A stretch of DNA of 64,000 bases from Hemicentrotus pulcherrimus (taxonomy: Eukaryota; Echinodermata; Echinoidea; Camarodonta; Strongylocentrotidae): positions 1 to 64,000 of the forward strand of contig BEXV01001183.1 of NCBI GenBank assembly GCA_003118195.1, given 5' to 3'. Shown here piece after piece: positions 24,374 to 36,539 of the stretch; position 1 is the stretch's first letter, and the number at the start of each line of letters is the position of its first letter. Both the position numbers and the translations under genes were made by a program. Below the pieces are notes generated by a model that ran no database searches, was not told the DNA's origin, and saw nothing but the letters and a program-made list of their open reading frames with translations.

Positions 24374-24749
24374 GAGAGGTGGGTACCCGGCGCCTGTCTT
24401 ATCTCTCGGTTCTGTATTTCAACCTCTCATGCGTTGCGTTGGTGCAATCCAAACATGTTTTTAACGACAAACAGTAAACGCGCTTACATCTTCAAAAGTT
24501 ATTACCGTGAAAATATCACTTGACAAGATGATGAGCCTACTGGCTGACTAAGCTGACAGGAAAGGCGAGAGAGGGTATTGAGAGAGAAATCAACCATTTA
24601 TTTCTACGCTCTAGTAGTGAATTGATGACTAGATAAGATTATTTCGAGTCATAAAAGTGACATGCCAACATGCCTACTAAGATTTATTTGTACAATTATT
24701 GATACGAACACTCAAACAAAATGTCACCCCTTTCCTTACACTTCCAATG

Positions 24750-24863
24750 CTTTCTTATCATGCATTTCGATTATCTAGATACTTGTTCCATGTTTAACGT
24801 GTTTTCCTGTTTTATCATGCAAGACGATTTCGTAGATATTTGTTCCATGTTTAACGTGTTTCC
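24750..24863 (+). repeat. 57-bp imperfect tandem duplication
   Basis: Both copies carry TATCATGCA, then CGAT/GATTT, then GTTCCATGTTTAACGTGTTT at a constant 57-bp offset. Being a multiple of three it keeps a frame open, but no coding character is evident. Confidence 0.85.
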
Positions 24864-25436
24864 CCTTTTCCCTAAGTTTCTTTGTGTATGTAGGGATGCA
24901 AGGATGTAAAGCTAATCTTTGACACAATGTATAGACCTATATTGAAATAGTCCATTTAAGAATTATATTTCTGAATTCACCGTTAAATTACATCTGAACT
25001 GTAAGATTCCTGTGCATACCTGCCCCATGTAAATGTACAAATGGTCAGACGAAATTATCTAGGGTGATTGGTTCAAAATACATTCACATCTTATGAAGAC
25101 AGCATTTGCTTTTTTTTCAATTTACCTAGTAAAGTTTCACCCTGCCCTGGAGGTCTAACAGTTTTGTGGTAATACTAGAGAATGACATAGTGGGCATTAT
25201 TTTCTTCTAAGTTTATCATCGATTGTAAAAGAGAGAAAGTTATGGCAGCATTTATTATAAGTAATGGTTATCGGTTATTGATAAACAGCGATTAAATGCG
25301 AGTTCTTTGTTAGTTGATTCACGCTGTAAGAACATGAAGTAGGTCCATGGTAAGACCTTCACATACGTTTAATCATTTTGCCGCTCTTTTAAAAGCCTTG
25401 GCGATTTGAGAATAGGAAAAAGAAGTTAACACTCAC

Positions 25437-25602
25437 CATGTTCTAGGCTTTCAATGATTTCGTATATCTCTTGTTCATCGAGTGCGTTCTCAGCTGCACC
25501 TCTCCTATACTCGTCCTGGTCAAGACCGTAGGCTTGACACGTCCATGCTACGCACACGAGGACGGCAAGGAAAGCTAGCACAGCCTGGTAGACGGACTTC
25601 AT
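25437..25602 (-). CDS. Coding exon 1 of a secreted peptide precursor (signal peptide and acidic spacer)
   Basis: Read on the minus strand from the ATG at 25602-25600, this exon gives 55 codons plus one base. Residues 1 to about 24-26 form a signal peptide: Lys at position 2, then a hydrophobic core (AVLAFLAVLVCVAW) and a small-residue exit (CQAYG). Residues 27-34 are acidic and end in Arg-Arg, a possible convertase site with a Tyr next to acidic residues. Residues 35-55 are a Glu-rich spacer. The exon ends CATG|GTGAGTG, a strong donor in phase 1; reading through it meets a stop two codons later. An in-frame TAA lies a few codons upstream of the ATG, so this ATG is the only start. GC content is clearly above the flanks. 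Seen directly: start, hydrophobic leader, donor. Inferred: secretion and joining to the exon at 14096. The product family is not recognised. Confidence 0.8.
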
Positions 25603-26260
25603 CTTCCTGAATATGTGTTAATCACTGCGATGCTGCTGGACTAGCGTGACTGATGAGGGATAGGGAATGCGGCTGAGCTCGTGGCGGTGTGATGCGACGT
25701 GGGGCAAACGAATTTGCGACGTCTACAGGTGAAGGGTGTTTGGATGCTAGTGAGTGGTGGTATGGATGACAGCTTCTTTTGATTTTTACCTCCTGTGTTG
25801 TAAAGAGAGAACAAAAGGAGAACATTATAATTATTAAGTATTGTGGAACTTATTCGTCATATTTCATGTACTTTGAAAAACAATATTCAGCAGTACATGG
25901 GAAGGGAAGTGCCGGTCTTTCATTGGTGTCACTATTGTGCCCCTCCCCCTCCCCATATTGATCTTTCACCTCTCCATGTTTCACACACACAAACTCACAC
26001 ACACGCACACACTCAACCTTATTAAAACTTTGTCTGTCTGTCAGTCTGTTTCTTTTTCTCTCCCTCTCTCTCTTTCCACACACTCACTGTCCCGTCTTAT
26101 ATTGCTGTATAAGCCCGTTTCATTTAAAACATTTTGTAGACCTACACTTTTCGCTTTTCAGAAGTCGGTTGAACACAAATCACCCTAGTATGATAGGAAA
26201 ATCCAAAGTCTAATCGCTCTTTGACGACGGAAACACCAGCTTAGCATGTAGGCGGCTCAC
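25603..26260 (-). other. 5' leader region of the peptide gene (UTR or UTR intron)
   Basis: The part next to the ATG (about 25606-25720) is richer in CpG than its surroundings and has no sustained open frame in phase with the gene. Farther out it holds a (CA)n-rich stretch (25981-26013) and a CT tract (about 26053-26075). It is either leader sequence or a UTR intron; sequence alone does not decide. Confidence 0.35.
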
Positions 26261-26410
26261 TTGATATCCTACTCGCGAGGACAAAATCCGTAAGAATATC
26301 CTGGATCTTTCTCAAATATCCTTGGCTATAGTGGCAGAGAGAATCTAAGACATGCGTAAGCTCTCCACGATGCTGTAAAAACTAATGCCATCATCACCAT
26401 CCCCGTCCGC

Positions 26411-26512
26411 CTTTATAATATAACTCATAACCATCAATGCAGGAAGCCATGTGTGTGGGTGTGTTCGTGTATGCGTGTGGGGGGGGGGGGTCGTAGAGGG
26501 TCAATGACGTCG
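26411..26512 (-). promoter_or_regulatory. Candidate promoter of the peptide gene: CRE-like site plus TATA box
   Basis: On the minus strand a TGACGTCG-type CRE core (26505-26512, nearly palindromic) is followed about 90 bp later by TATATTATAAAG (26411-26422), which would place a start site near 26385. A donor-like AA|GTGAGC (26260-26255) and an acceptor TATTCAG (25613-25607) four bases before the ATG would give a 5'UTR exon of about 125 nt and a 0.65-kb UTR intron. CRE and TATA pairs are common in neuropeptide promoters. The motifs are visible; their use is inference. Confidence 0.25.
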
Positions 26513-28198
26513 GTGTGAAGCTAGTTTCTGATTGGTGATGAGATGAATGGCGGTGCCTAATGGACCCTGACAGACCCTGATCAGTCAGATGAACCGTTTT
26601 GGGTTCGAGCGTTGTTAAGTATTCTTCAAGGGTGTGTAGTGGGTGGGGAAGGGGTAAGGGGAAGTGGTAATGGGTAATCTTGAGTGTCAAGAAAGAGGGG
26701 TACTAGTATGTGAAAATAACGTAAAAGAGAGACCATTAAGCCGTAGTTCGAGGTGGTACGAATATTAGTGTCTGTACGGGGATAGGTTCTTTATACATTT
26801 TTTTTTAAAGAATTGGTTTGGTTTGGTGTTATTTTCCGTAAAAAAACATAATACATAATTTGTATGAACAAAAGACATAGCGATAGTTACTTCAAAATAA
26901 TACTGATGGATCGCTCTCTTCACAGCCTAAAATTTAATGGCTCTGTTATTCATAGATAATGTAAGGCAGCCGAGCCAATTAGTCAAATACTCTTGGACCG
27001 TTCAGTTGCGATCAATTAGGATTAAATTAGGTCCTTGTGAAATATTTACAGACCAAAATTAAAGACAAAAGCAAAGCAAAACCTTATGTGTGAAAATTGA
27101 ATGTCATCTCAATGCCCTTAAACAAAATGTTACATGTATTAGTAAGAACATTTCTTATTTCTTCTGGCGGATAAGAAATATTTTACCCAATTCAGAGGAC
27201 GACCGGGAAAGAGGATAAATGAACGGGGAGATGATAATGCTCAATTTTAAACAATCTATCATATATCTGAATTTAGATGTAATTTATTTCATTTTTTTTA
27301 CGAGAAAGGGTAACGGGGCCGATCATTCCTCAAATAAATGAAATATACATCCCTAGAAGGTAAATATAATCCTTTCATAATACTAGGGTATCTAGCTTTG
27401 AGGGCGTATGACTAAGCTACCAACGACTCAACATCGTATATATATTCGTATATCCTTATGATCTGCTTTAATTTGAACTCGGTTACCACCAGAAGCAGAA
27501 ACAATATATAAAAATACGATTTCTAAAATTATGTTATTATATTGTAATTATGTCTTATCATGCATACAGTATGTTTAAAAGCAAAGCGATTTCTTCCACT
27601 CGAAATTGTTCATCGCCTACACAACTTTGTTCAAGGCATAATAACTTAAATGTATGGATTATCTCATGTAGATTTAAAAAAAAAAATATTTTTGTTGCTG
27701 CCAAATATAACCTCGCTGCATGGTATCGACGATTGCAATTAGATCCCTAGCGTATTTAATTATGTGACCAAACGTGACAAGCATCTCATTTAAGACTACA
27801 TCATTACATGGTTAAGCCAAGCCAAGTATACTGTCAATGTGACAATATTTGACTGTTTTTTTTTTTTTTGTTGTTGCTTATTCCATAGCGTCAATGCGGC
27901 CTTGAGGTAATGTAACGAAAAATACTGAAATTGTAAATAAATTCTGTCTGCATATCGTTTTCTTAAATAACAAACAACAACATATTTGTATTTTTCCTTG
28001 ATGAAACAATGAGCAGATGTTAGTTGAACATACTTAGCAACATCAGAAAGATTTTAGAGGTTTAAAAATTGCTCCTATGCTTCATTTGTAGCCAATAGAG
28101 ATATTATTCACTTACATAAACCTATCGTCGTGGGCCGGGCACACAAAGGACGTTTCAGGTCAATTTGTTAAAATTCAACACAACTTTATAGTGGCTAG
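26513..28198. other. Non-coding DNA upstream of the peptide gene
   Basis: Beyond the candidate promoter nothing is recognised. Short T-runs at about 26800 and 27857. Confidence 0.55.
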
Positions 28199-28536
28199 TT
28201 AACATTGTCTCAGATTCTGAAACAAAATCTTGGATTGAGTTCATGCTGCAATCATAATTATAAACCTTTAGGTCAGTCATGAATCCCATCGATCGCCTGT
28301 TTGATAATCAAGATATTTATGATTGGAAATCGAAATTTCATTTTTCTCTTTCCTTTTTGTAGAAAATGAATATGGTAAAAACGGTCGCTCAAAGAATTAT
28401 ACTTTTTTTGAGCCACTTTATGATCATTTTGAAAGGCAATTTTGTTTAGGGCTTCAATATTACAACCGTATCACAGACACTAATAACACGAAGGGCCATG
28501 CATCTCAGATTTAACATTGTTAAACGATCCCTTTAA
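28199..28536. mobile_element. MITE with TTAA flank, copy 2 (left end lost)
   Basis: It matches the 14171-14537 element over most of its length: TTGTCTCAGATTCTGAAACA at the left, AATTATAAACCTTTAGGTCA in the middle, ATCTCAGATTTAACATTGTT at the right, and it ends GATCCCT-TTAA (28533-28536). The first terminal repeat is missing or too diverged. It carries about 22 extra bases near 28465. Confidence 0.75.
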
Positions 28537-29121
28537 AAGGATATCAGTGACAAGGTTGTTTTCTTCACACCCATCCAAAAGCCCTTAAGATTAATGATAG
28601 CTCTCTCAGTTATTTCCATCTTTTATCTACTAAGATTAAATTTGCAATTTGTTCTCTCCGTACTCGCTATGGATCAATAATAGCATTATGTTGACAAGGC
28701 TTGGATTACTGAATGATAAATTGTGAAAGCCATAATACCAGATTATTATGCACATTTTGTTACCCAGTTTAGCCGAATCCTTCTGATATTCGACAAGGGA
28801 ATTGCAAATGTAAAATCAGGTCTATATGACAAATTCACAATATGAAATCCAATATCAAATTTGGTATTCAATAAGTCGAATGTTTTGCCGAAAGAAAAGG
28901 ATGAAAATATCTTTATGATCCCTTCCCCCTAATAGATGAAGATCCATTGAAAGTGTGACTTGCTATCTTTCTTCCACAAAATTGTAGTTGAAAGGCTTTT
29001 AAGACTTGAGATAATTATTTTAAAAAAATGATAGTGAAAGAAAACAGATGCACACCTATACGCGTCAAAGAAGAAATATGCATGACATTCATTAATGCAT
29101 AATTTATAATTAGTCCAAATC

Positions 29122-29123
29122 CT

Positions 29124-29155
<32 letters not shown>

Positions 29156-29220
29156 TCTCTCTGTCCCTCTCTCTTTCTCTGTTTTTTTTTTCTCTCTCCC
29201 CTTCTCTATTTTTATTATCT
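29122..29220. repeat. (CT)n microsatellite
   Basis: Interrupted (CT)n from about 29122 to 29180, then CT/T-rich sequence. Confidence 0.95.
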
Positions 29221-31770
29221 CTGTCTTTCGTTCTTCCCTTGGATATAAAGTTATTAAGTTGTGTGTTGGTTTAAATTTACCATGAGAAAAATCTCTAAGC
29301 TACCACAGTATATCAATGACAGGCAAGGTTTGATCAATGTGAGAACCAGATGATGATTCAAAAGGGTGTAGCAATGTGAAACGGTATCCTAATATACTTA
29401 AGACTTTGTTTTTTCCTTTTTATAAAGAAATTTCAAAAGTGTTGTACCCACAAATATGTAGTAACATGAAATTTGACAGGACAATGGAAGTTTTTTAAGT
29501 AGCAGCGGATTTTGTGTAAAAGTTGCTATTTTTATCAACCAAAATGAACGAAATTTGAAAAATTACCGTCTGGGCAAAAACATATCCTGAAGTCGGATTT
29601 CATTTGATGAATTTGCAATTCAATTCCTTGAAGGAAAAAAATCCGTACAATAGATTTGCAAAGAAGGAATTGTACATTATTGACTTGACAAGAGGCAATA
29701 AAAACTAGATTTTGTGATATCAACTACATTGGAGAAAGCAATAAGTCCTCTTCTCAGACTGATGGTTATGCCCCTCCCCCTGTATGTTTTTGTTAATCTC
29801 TGTTCAAAATAGGACCTGTCTTCGATCAAAGAAATTAGAACAGGGAAATGTATAATCATCTTGGATTAAGGTCATACTCTGTCGTAGTCGAGAGAAGCAC
29901 AAATAATAAAAATAAAGGGGCGTACGTGTATGTGTGCGTGTATGTGACATTGTGTATTGTAACAATAGCGGGGGAATTTATAAGACTGCAAACATGTAGA
30001 AATTGTATTCACAGTAACACACGAATAAACTGTAAGCCCCCCCCCCCCCGAAACAAAACGAAAACAAATACAAATAAATATAAATACAAAATGATAATGA
30101 TAATAATCGGAGTGAAAATATAAGAGCGAAAAAAACACGTAGAAATGATGATTTTCTCTATATTATTCATAATAGAAAAGGAGAAAGTGTCACCTAGTCA
30201 GTTTTTCGACATCATCAACATCATCGGAAGCTAATCTCTTGCATAATGCTACGACATGGAAATGATCAGAAATGCAAAGTGTTCGTCGGAAAAAAGAAAG
30301 CTTCATTGATTTATGAATGAATCACACTATAAACATTTTTTGCCAAGGTAACCACACCGGCCCCTTCAAATTCATTACAGGTGACTCTTCTTATCTTCAT
30401 CCATTAAAAGTCATTTTCTCGGAAGTTTATTTGTATTCATGAGCTAATTCATCTATGCCCTTTGGCATGAAACAAGTACGATGTCACTGAACAAAGTCAT
30501 GTGATGAATTTCCACAGAAAGATTATCATCGATATTATAAGTAATATGGGGTGATGTGTTATCACGAAATATTATCGCTTGTGGCCCAGGTAATTTCTTC
30601 GTAATTGCTTGTGATATATTTGATCGTGAAATATTTTCCATTATATCGTCTTGAAACTGAAATTAATCTCTACGTATTCATTATTACATGGAGGAAAAGT
30701 TATAATAAATGTGCATGATATTCAATGAGCACAACGTAGCCATCCATTAAGAGTACCCCCAGAAAAATCAGTCTCCTGAATACGAATTTGAAGGGGGAAA
30801 AACACAATAATACATGTGTTAAAGAAAAAGTTATCTGCGTTTAATATAATATATACATTTTTCTTCATATTTCCTCCTTCTTGTTATCCTTCTTCGTTTA
30901 GAGGCCGTTATTATATTAAAATGAGTTTTAGGTCTATACTCGATATTCCTCACACAGATTCTGATGCATATTGACTAAAAAACAAAGTTAGAATGCGATT
31001 ATCTCATAGTGCTATATTTTCCCTAGTTATTTTTAGAACCCTAGACAAGTCATCAAAGTGACCCATCCTGGCATTTTGACAGATTTTCTCGCATATTTCT
31101 ATTAAAAGGAATACAAAATTAACAAAAACAAAAGTGCCACAATGAATAACTAGGTGGTTTTTCTCATTTAATGTGTTTATTTTATTACTCCTTGCTCGTC
31201 ATTTTTCTTTTACAACTTATGCCAAATTCCTCCTGAAAAAATTGGACATTTTATTGCTATAATATGTATTTCTCTAAAACCATTTTGAGGGAAGGGGCTT
31301 CAGAGATATTATTTTTTTTTTTTGGGGGGGGGGAGGGAAGAATACTTTACCATTTGATATACCAATTAGTATACCAATTATGATTTGAAAATACACTATA
31401 GATTAGTCAAAATTTCTCCAGATGCCCTTATATCATTAGAACTTATTTTAATTTCAATGTCATACTGGTTAATACAACTTAATTGTCAAATTATCCATAT
31501 AGTGTTTTTCATTGTTTTAGTGTGAACCTTAAGAAGGAAAGTGATTGCTGTGATAATGCACAAAAGGGCATTGTGGTGGGGAAGGTTTATGGAATTAGGA
31601 CTCTTATTCCATTGCCTAACGTGCTTGCCCGGGGTAGGTTGATGACAGACAGATATACTTTTGGAGAATGACAGAAGAGAAAGGGGGATAAAAATGTACA
31701 AATAAAATGATGGAGGGGGAAACGTGAGAGACAGGGACTGAGACTAGAAAAATAGAAAGTCGTTTTGTAG
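29221..31770. other. Non-coding DNA, nothing recognised
   Basis: Contains a poly(C) run near 30038-30049 and a T/G homopolymer block at about 31311-31333. An open minus-strand frame at 30453-30641 has no recognisable motif. Confidence 0.55.
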
Positions 31771-31774
31771 AGAG

Positions 31775-31908
31775 AGTGTGTGTGTGTGTGTGTGTGATAG
31801 CAAGAGAGAGAGAGAAAAAAAATGAGGAGGGGACAGAGAAAAAGAGGGAGAGAGAGAGAGGGAGGGGGAGAGAAAAGGAGAGCGAGAGAGAGAGAGAGAG
31901 AGGGGGGA
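31775..31908. repeat. (GT)n followed by (GA)n compound microsatellite
   Basis: GT run at 31775-31796, then GA-rich repeats to the GGGGGG at about 31908. The minus-strand Ser/Leu-rich open frame is an artefact. Confidence 0.95.
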
Positions 31909-34900
31909 TATTATTCATATTTGTATGTAAAAGTAGCTGATGCGTTTACAGATTCTCTTGATAGCGATGGTGAAGTTATATCTTTGTAATTGATTTGAAA
32001 TATTGGATGCCACTCTTCCCATTAATTTTCTTGCCAATTAATCGTGGTGGCCGCAGAAAAGCAGGTAAGATCAAATACACGATGGAAACAAAGATGTGTT
32101 AATTTAGAATATTCAGTCAAAAAACTAAAATCGATAAGCTTTCATCTGTACCGATTGGGTGCATTATATATAATAGGACAATTATTAATATCAGGCGATG
32201 TCGGTAGAAGTAGAAATATAAAAAAAAGTATCACATTGAATGGAGGAATACAAATTTATCACATGGTTCCTCCTAATTGTTGTAACTATAATGTAACACC
32301 AGCATTCAAGGTAGGGAAGATTGTGAAATTGTCAATATACAAGCCCCGCTGCCTCACATTTAGGCAACGAGGTGGTATATTACCATTTTTATTTGCATCA
32401 TTTTGGTATATTTTAATGAATTCATTATCATTATGACGGGTAAAAACCTTTGATCCCCAACAACGATTTATAAATATGAAAAGTGATAGTCGGGGAAGAG
32501 TGGCTAAGTCCCTACCAATAATGTGCCTGCCCATGTGGATGAAATGTTTAGTTTAAGCGTGAGTGATAAAAAAAAAATCTTAGCTATTTTTTTAAAAGAT
32601 AGCTACTGTGCTTTACAAAAGCTCAAACCCTTTTGATTAAATAAGAGAAATCTCCAAGTCCGACAATACACGTACGGTATTTATGTATAACATACTGCAA
32701 GCAAATGTAATACATTTACATCTTAAAATAATTGTATGTTTTTACCCCTCCCCCTCCCCTCCCCTCGCAACCACTACCACCATCTGCCTTATGTATGACG
32801 TTGAATCACAAAATGATAAATATAGACAAAGGGTCTTTGCCTACACATGGCAAAACGATTAGAAATAATCACATCATTATAAAACCATTGTATGAATAGG
32901 GCACATTACAAATCTTACACTACCAAAGTACATTACGGGTAGTGGGGTCCGGTGCCAGATTATCATTTTGTCTTTGCTCATCTTATAGGCTAATCAAAGC
33001 AGTTGCGAATGCCGAGAATAGTTCATTTCCATAGAGTCAAGATGAACGTAGGCGCCGTCTAAATAGGTCAAGTGTGAAATCTACGGGAGCTTTCCACATG
33101 CACAATGGCAGAGGGTAAAAGCCCAGTTGACCGAAGGCCCACGAGACCAAAAAACTTAAGTGTGCAGTAATGCATAAATGCTTGCGCACACAAATTTGGC
33201 ATTTGGGTTGTCATTTTTGTGTGCGTAGTTCTTATTGCTTATGATCCCTTCACCTAATAATTACAATATGTTTGTAGCGACCTCTAGGCATGTCAAGGTT
33301 AATAGTGCATTTAATGAAAAGATTCAAGCCTAGTTCATTTTCAGCACAATACTATTGAACATTTATTAGTTATACAAAAATGAAAACTTGGGATGAAAAA
33401 TAGGAGATCTGAAAATGAATTCTTCGAGTCAGGAAGTGTAGGCCTTTTGGACCACACTGCTTAAATTGTGAGAGGAAGTGTGGGCCAGTGTACAAAATAT
33501 ACACTGAGACATTTCTGACTTGGAACCACTCTTCGATTTCAGACTTCCGTCACTTTGTCACAGACTTAAAAGTTCCTCTCTTTCCCTTTATGTATATCTT
33601 GCCTGAGGTATAGAACTTTGGTTTTCCCATTACACCATATTACTCGTAACCTCCACAGACGATTTACGGGTAAATTGTTGAGGGTTTCACTGTCCTCACC
33701 TCTAAACCTCACTGAAAGATGATTGATAGTCGATAATTGAGGTAAATAATATCCGCATTATTTCAATAGTTCGCAACAGGTCGCAAAATGGGGATTACCG
33801 GGGCAATAGCACGACCAGAGACTTGAATGCAGTGCTATTAACATGCACATTACAAACACAATTACCTGCACATTAAATAAAAACATATAAAAACGTATCT
33901 TGGTCTTGCATTTCAACCATTTTCTTAAAATAAAGAGCAAGTACTTGTATTACCAAACTTAGTTTATATATTAGTTAAAGATTGTCTGATGAACTTGAAA
34001 CAAACCTTTACCGGTAAGAGTATTTTTTTAACATCGGCAAAACTAATGACAACATTTACCCAGTTGTAATTGTTCATACGAAAAAGTTTTAAGATGAATC
34101 TATTTCGTTAGGGTCTTAATGATTATTATGTATTGTCTTGTGAACGGGACATAAATGATGTACATTTTGACAACCATACCCAGCCGAAATTTGGCAGAGG
34201 TAGATCATTCGCGGCATATCATTTACACGTACGATTTGGCGGAACCTTTTACATATTTGGTCTCGCGGACGTTCGGTCTTGCAGGCTTCCGGTCAAGTGG
34301 TCAGAACCCCTGCAGAGTAAGCTAGTAAAGGGAGCATAATCAAGGGTGACAATAAAACTAATGCCGATTTCATCTATCCTTATAAACAGCGATGCTTAAA
34401 GTTGTCATCATTTGAAATCCAATTATAACTTCTTTAAGTGCTATTAAACTAATACACAGTGGACTTTGATTATGAAATGTATATCTTACATTAATTCTAT
34501 TAGCCATCTTTTCTCGAAATTGTCTGGTTAACCGTCATGGTCGGAGGGTCAAGTCAATATTGAAGGCGAGAAGAAACGCGAAATTAATCCTAAAAGAGTG
34601 ACTGTATTCATTTATTACTTATCAACTCGATATTTGTATTATGAGTAAGTAAGGCAAGGCTCTTGTAATTTCAAACCGTGTGTGTATTTAGCTTGATCTC
34701 GTGACCTAAATATGTCGACAGATGAGAGGAACACATATTTATACCGGATAAGTGTCATGAGGCAATATCATTCCAAATGTAATGGCTGACATGACTAGCA
34801 CTTCTAGACACGATAGCGAATTCAACATTTTGCTACGCAAAGAGTTAGTGTCTAAAAAAAGATCATGATGTCGGTTTCTAGAGCGCATTTTTTTTAATAT

Positions 34901-36430
34901 ACAAAGTGTAGAAAAGGTATTTTGACCCACCCTCCCCCCCCCGGCCTACTTCAGACAAGCTTCCTCAAAACGTGGTCAGGTATTCAAGGAATATTATACA
35001 GGAAACCAATTTCCTTCATCTGAGTCGAAGAGGGCAATATGATACCGGGTATCAATTGAATATTATTGTCACCTCATATTAGAGTTGATGTTGTATAGTA
35101 TTCCAGCCTAACTGTAGTAAATAAAGTTATAACTGCAATACAGAACTATTCAATTTATTTTCATAAGGGAGGGGGGCATGAACTCCTTTCACCCTGGTGT
35201 GGTGGCGCTTGGTTGCTTTATAGCCTCCGCTACTTAAAAAGTAATTCTGGATTTTTCGCACCTTTGCACCGGATTTTCCCCTGGCCATTATTGTCGATTA
35301 ACGTCCGTCATGTTCTGCTTGATTGGAAAGAAATAACCGCAGGTTCTTCCGAGGGGAAACAAAAGACACAGGAAAGCGTCCGAAGTGCTCACATATGCTA
35401 GCTCTCATGCCATTTATCCTAGCATGAAAAATCATAAAAAACGGCAAAGTAGTGAAATGTCAGAAAGAAAGGACAAAATAACAAAGAGGGAAAGACACGC
35501 GCACACATGCACCATCACACACTCACACAAGCAAAAACGAGATACGTGTATGTAGGTTGAGGACGTATCGCTACGCAGAAACAAAGATAAAGATAAAAAT
35601 GACCGAGAACAGGAGAAATTGAGTGAGAGAGGGAGAGAGGGAGAGGGAGAGAGGGTGAATAAGCAGATTGAAATAGACAGATGAACATACAGACGTTCAG
35701 ATATACAGATACATAATACACAGATAAAACGGGAGGAGAGGGAGAGAGAGACAGACATGTTGGCACATGGAGAGTCAATTTGTATTTGCAAAAATCATGG
35801 GATAACAATAAACACTATTCTAAGTGACGCTGGACAAATTCTCGATGTACCAATGTAACGTTAACAATTCTTTCCCCTTAGAATCATTTTGCTAATTAAT
35901 TTGTATTAAAAACTCACATTTTACATTCATTTGCATTAATCGGTGCATGTATAGTGTTATAATCACTTACATATCCACAAATAAGTGTGATCGCATGTTT
36001 CTGTGGAACAATGTGGCACTGCATAAAAGTAAATCTACTATGAGGCGAGGATAAATGATTCACGCTGTACATTCAACCACATGACGAATAGTCCGGATTA
36101 GTCCCAGCAGTGACGATATATCATGTCCATTGCTAGTAACATTTAATAGACCCTAACCCCTGCTGAAGACTGCCGTAAAACACGACAAGTGTGTTGTGAG
36201 GCAACGGATTAAGTACATTTCTTAGAGTAGGCCTTTCAAACTAAACATCTGGCTCTCGAAGTGCCGGGCCGGGTTAAACATTAGCCATTCTAAACATTGT
36301 TTAGACGCAGTGATTGACCAAGTTACATCAAAGACATAATTATACATGAACAAAGGGAAAAGTGAGAGAGATGGAAAGGTTTTACTTCATAGAGAAATGT
36401 AAAGTTTGCGATTAAGAAGAGCAGGCAAAG
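31909..36430. other. Non-coding DNA with one GA-rich patch
   Basis: A 130-codon plus frame at 32044-32436 has no recognised motif or coding bias. A purine-rich patch lies at about 35620-35660 and a poly(C) run at about 34932-34942. Nothing else stood out. Confidence 0.5.
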
Positions 36431-36505
36431 AATAATAATAATAATAACTTTTACTTACATATCGCTTTTCATAAGACATTTATATCAAAGCGCTTTACAA
36501 TATTG
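36431..36505 (-). mobile_element. CR1/L2-type or SINE tail with (ATT)n
   Basis: On the minus strand, GTAAAGCGCTTTGATATAAA followed by GTCTTATGAAAAGCGATATG and then (ATT)n resembles the GCGCT-containing 3' tails of CR1/L2 LINEs and the SINEs that borrow them. An 11-bp unit (CAATATTGATA) is repeated three times just beyond, at about 36501-36533. Confidence 0.45.
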
Positions 36506-36539
36506 ATACAATATTGATACAATATTGATTCTAAATATA

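Larger units (their letters stand above)
14097..25436 (-). other. Large phase-1 intron of the peptide precursor gene
   Basis: The span runs from GTGAGT after exon 1 to TTCCATTGTCTACAG before exon 2, about 11.3 kb. Phases agree at the two ends. It contains a TTAA-flanked MITE only about 75 bp from the 3' splice site, CT/GA tracts near 19.0 and 21.1 kb, a SINE-like B box at 22197-22207, a 57-bp tandem duplication at 24750-24863 and a G-rich repeat at 24346-24373. I looked for further exons with compatible phase and a dibasic motif and saw none I could defend, but a short cassette exon could be missed by eye. Confidence 0.65.

Noticed and set aside
32044..32436. 130-codon plus frame
   Set aside because: No motif, no coding bias and a donor-like GTAAGA near its start. 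A frame of this length is expected by chance in 64 kb.
36501..36533. CRISPR-like or satellite array
   Set aside because: Only three copies of an 11-bp AT-rich unit with no spacers, and the DNA is eukaryotic.
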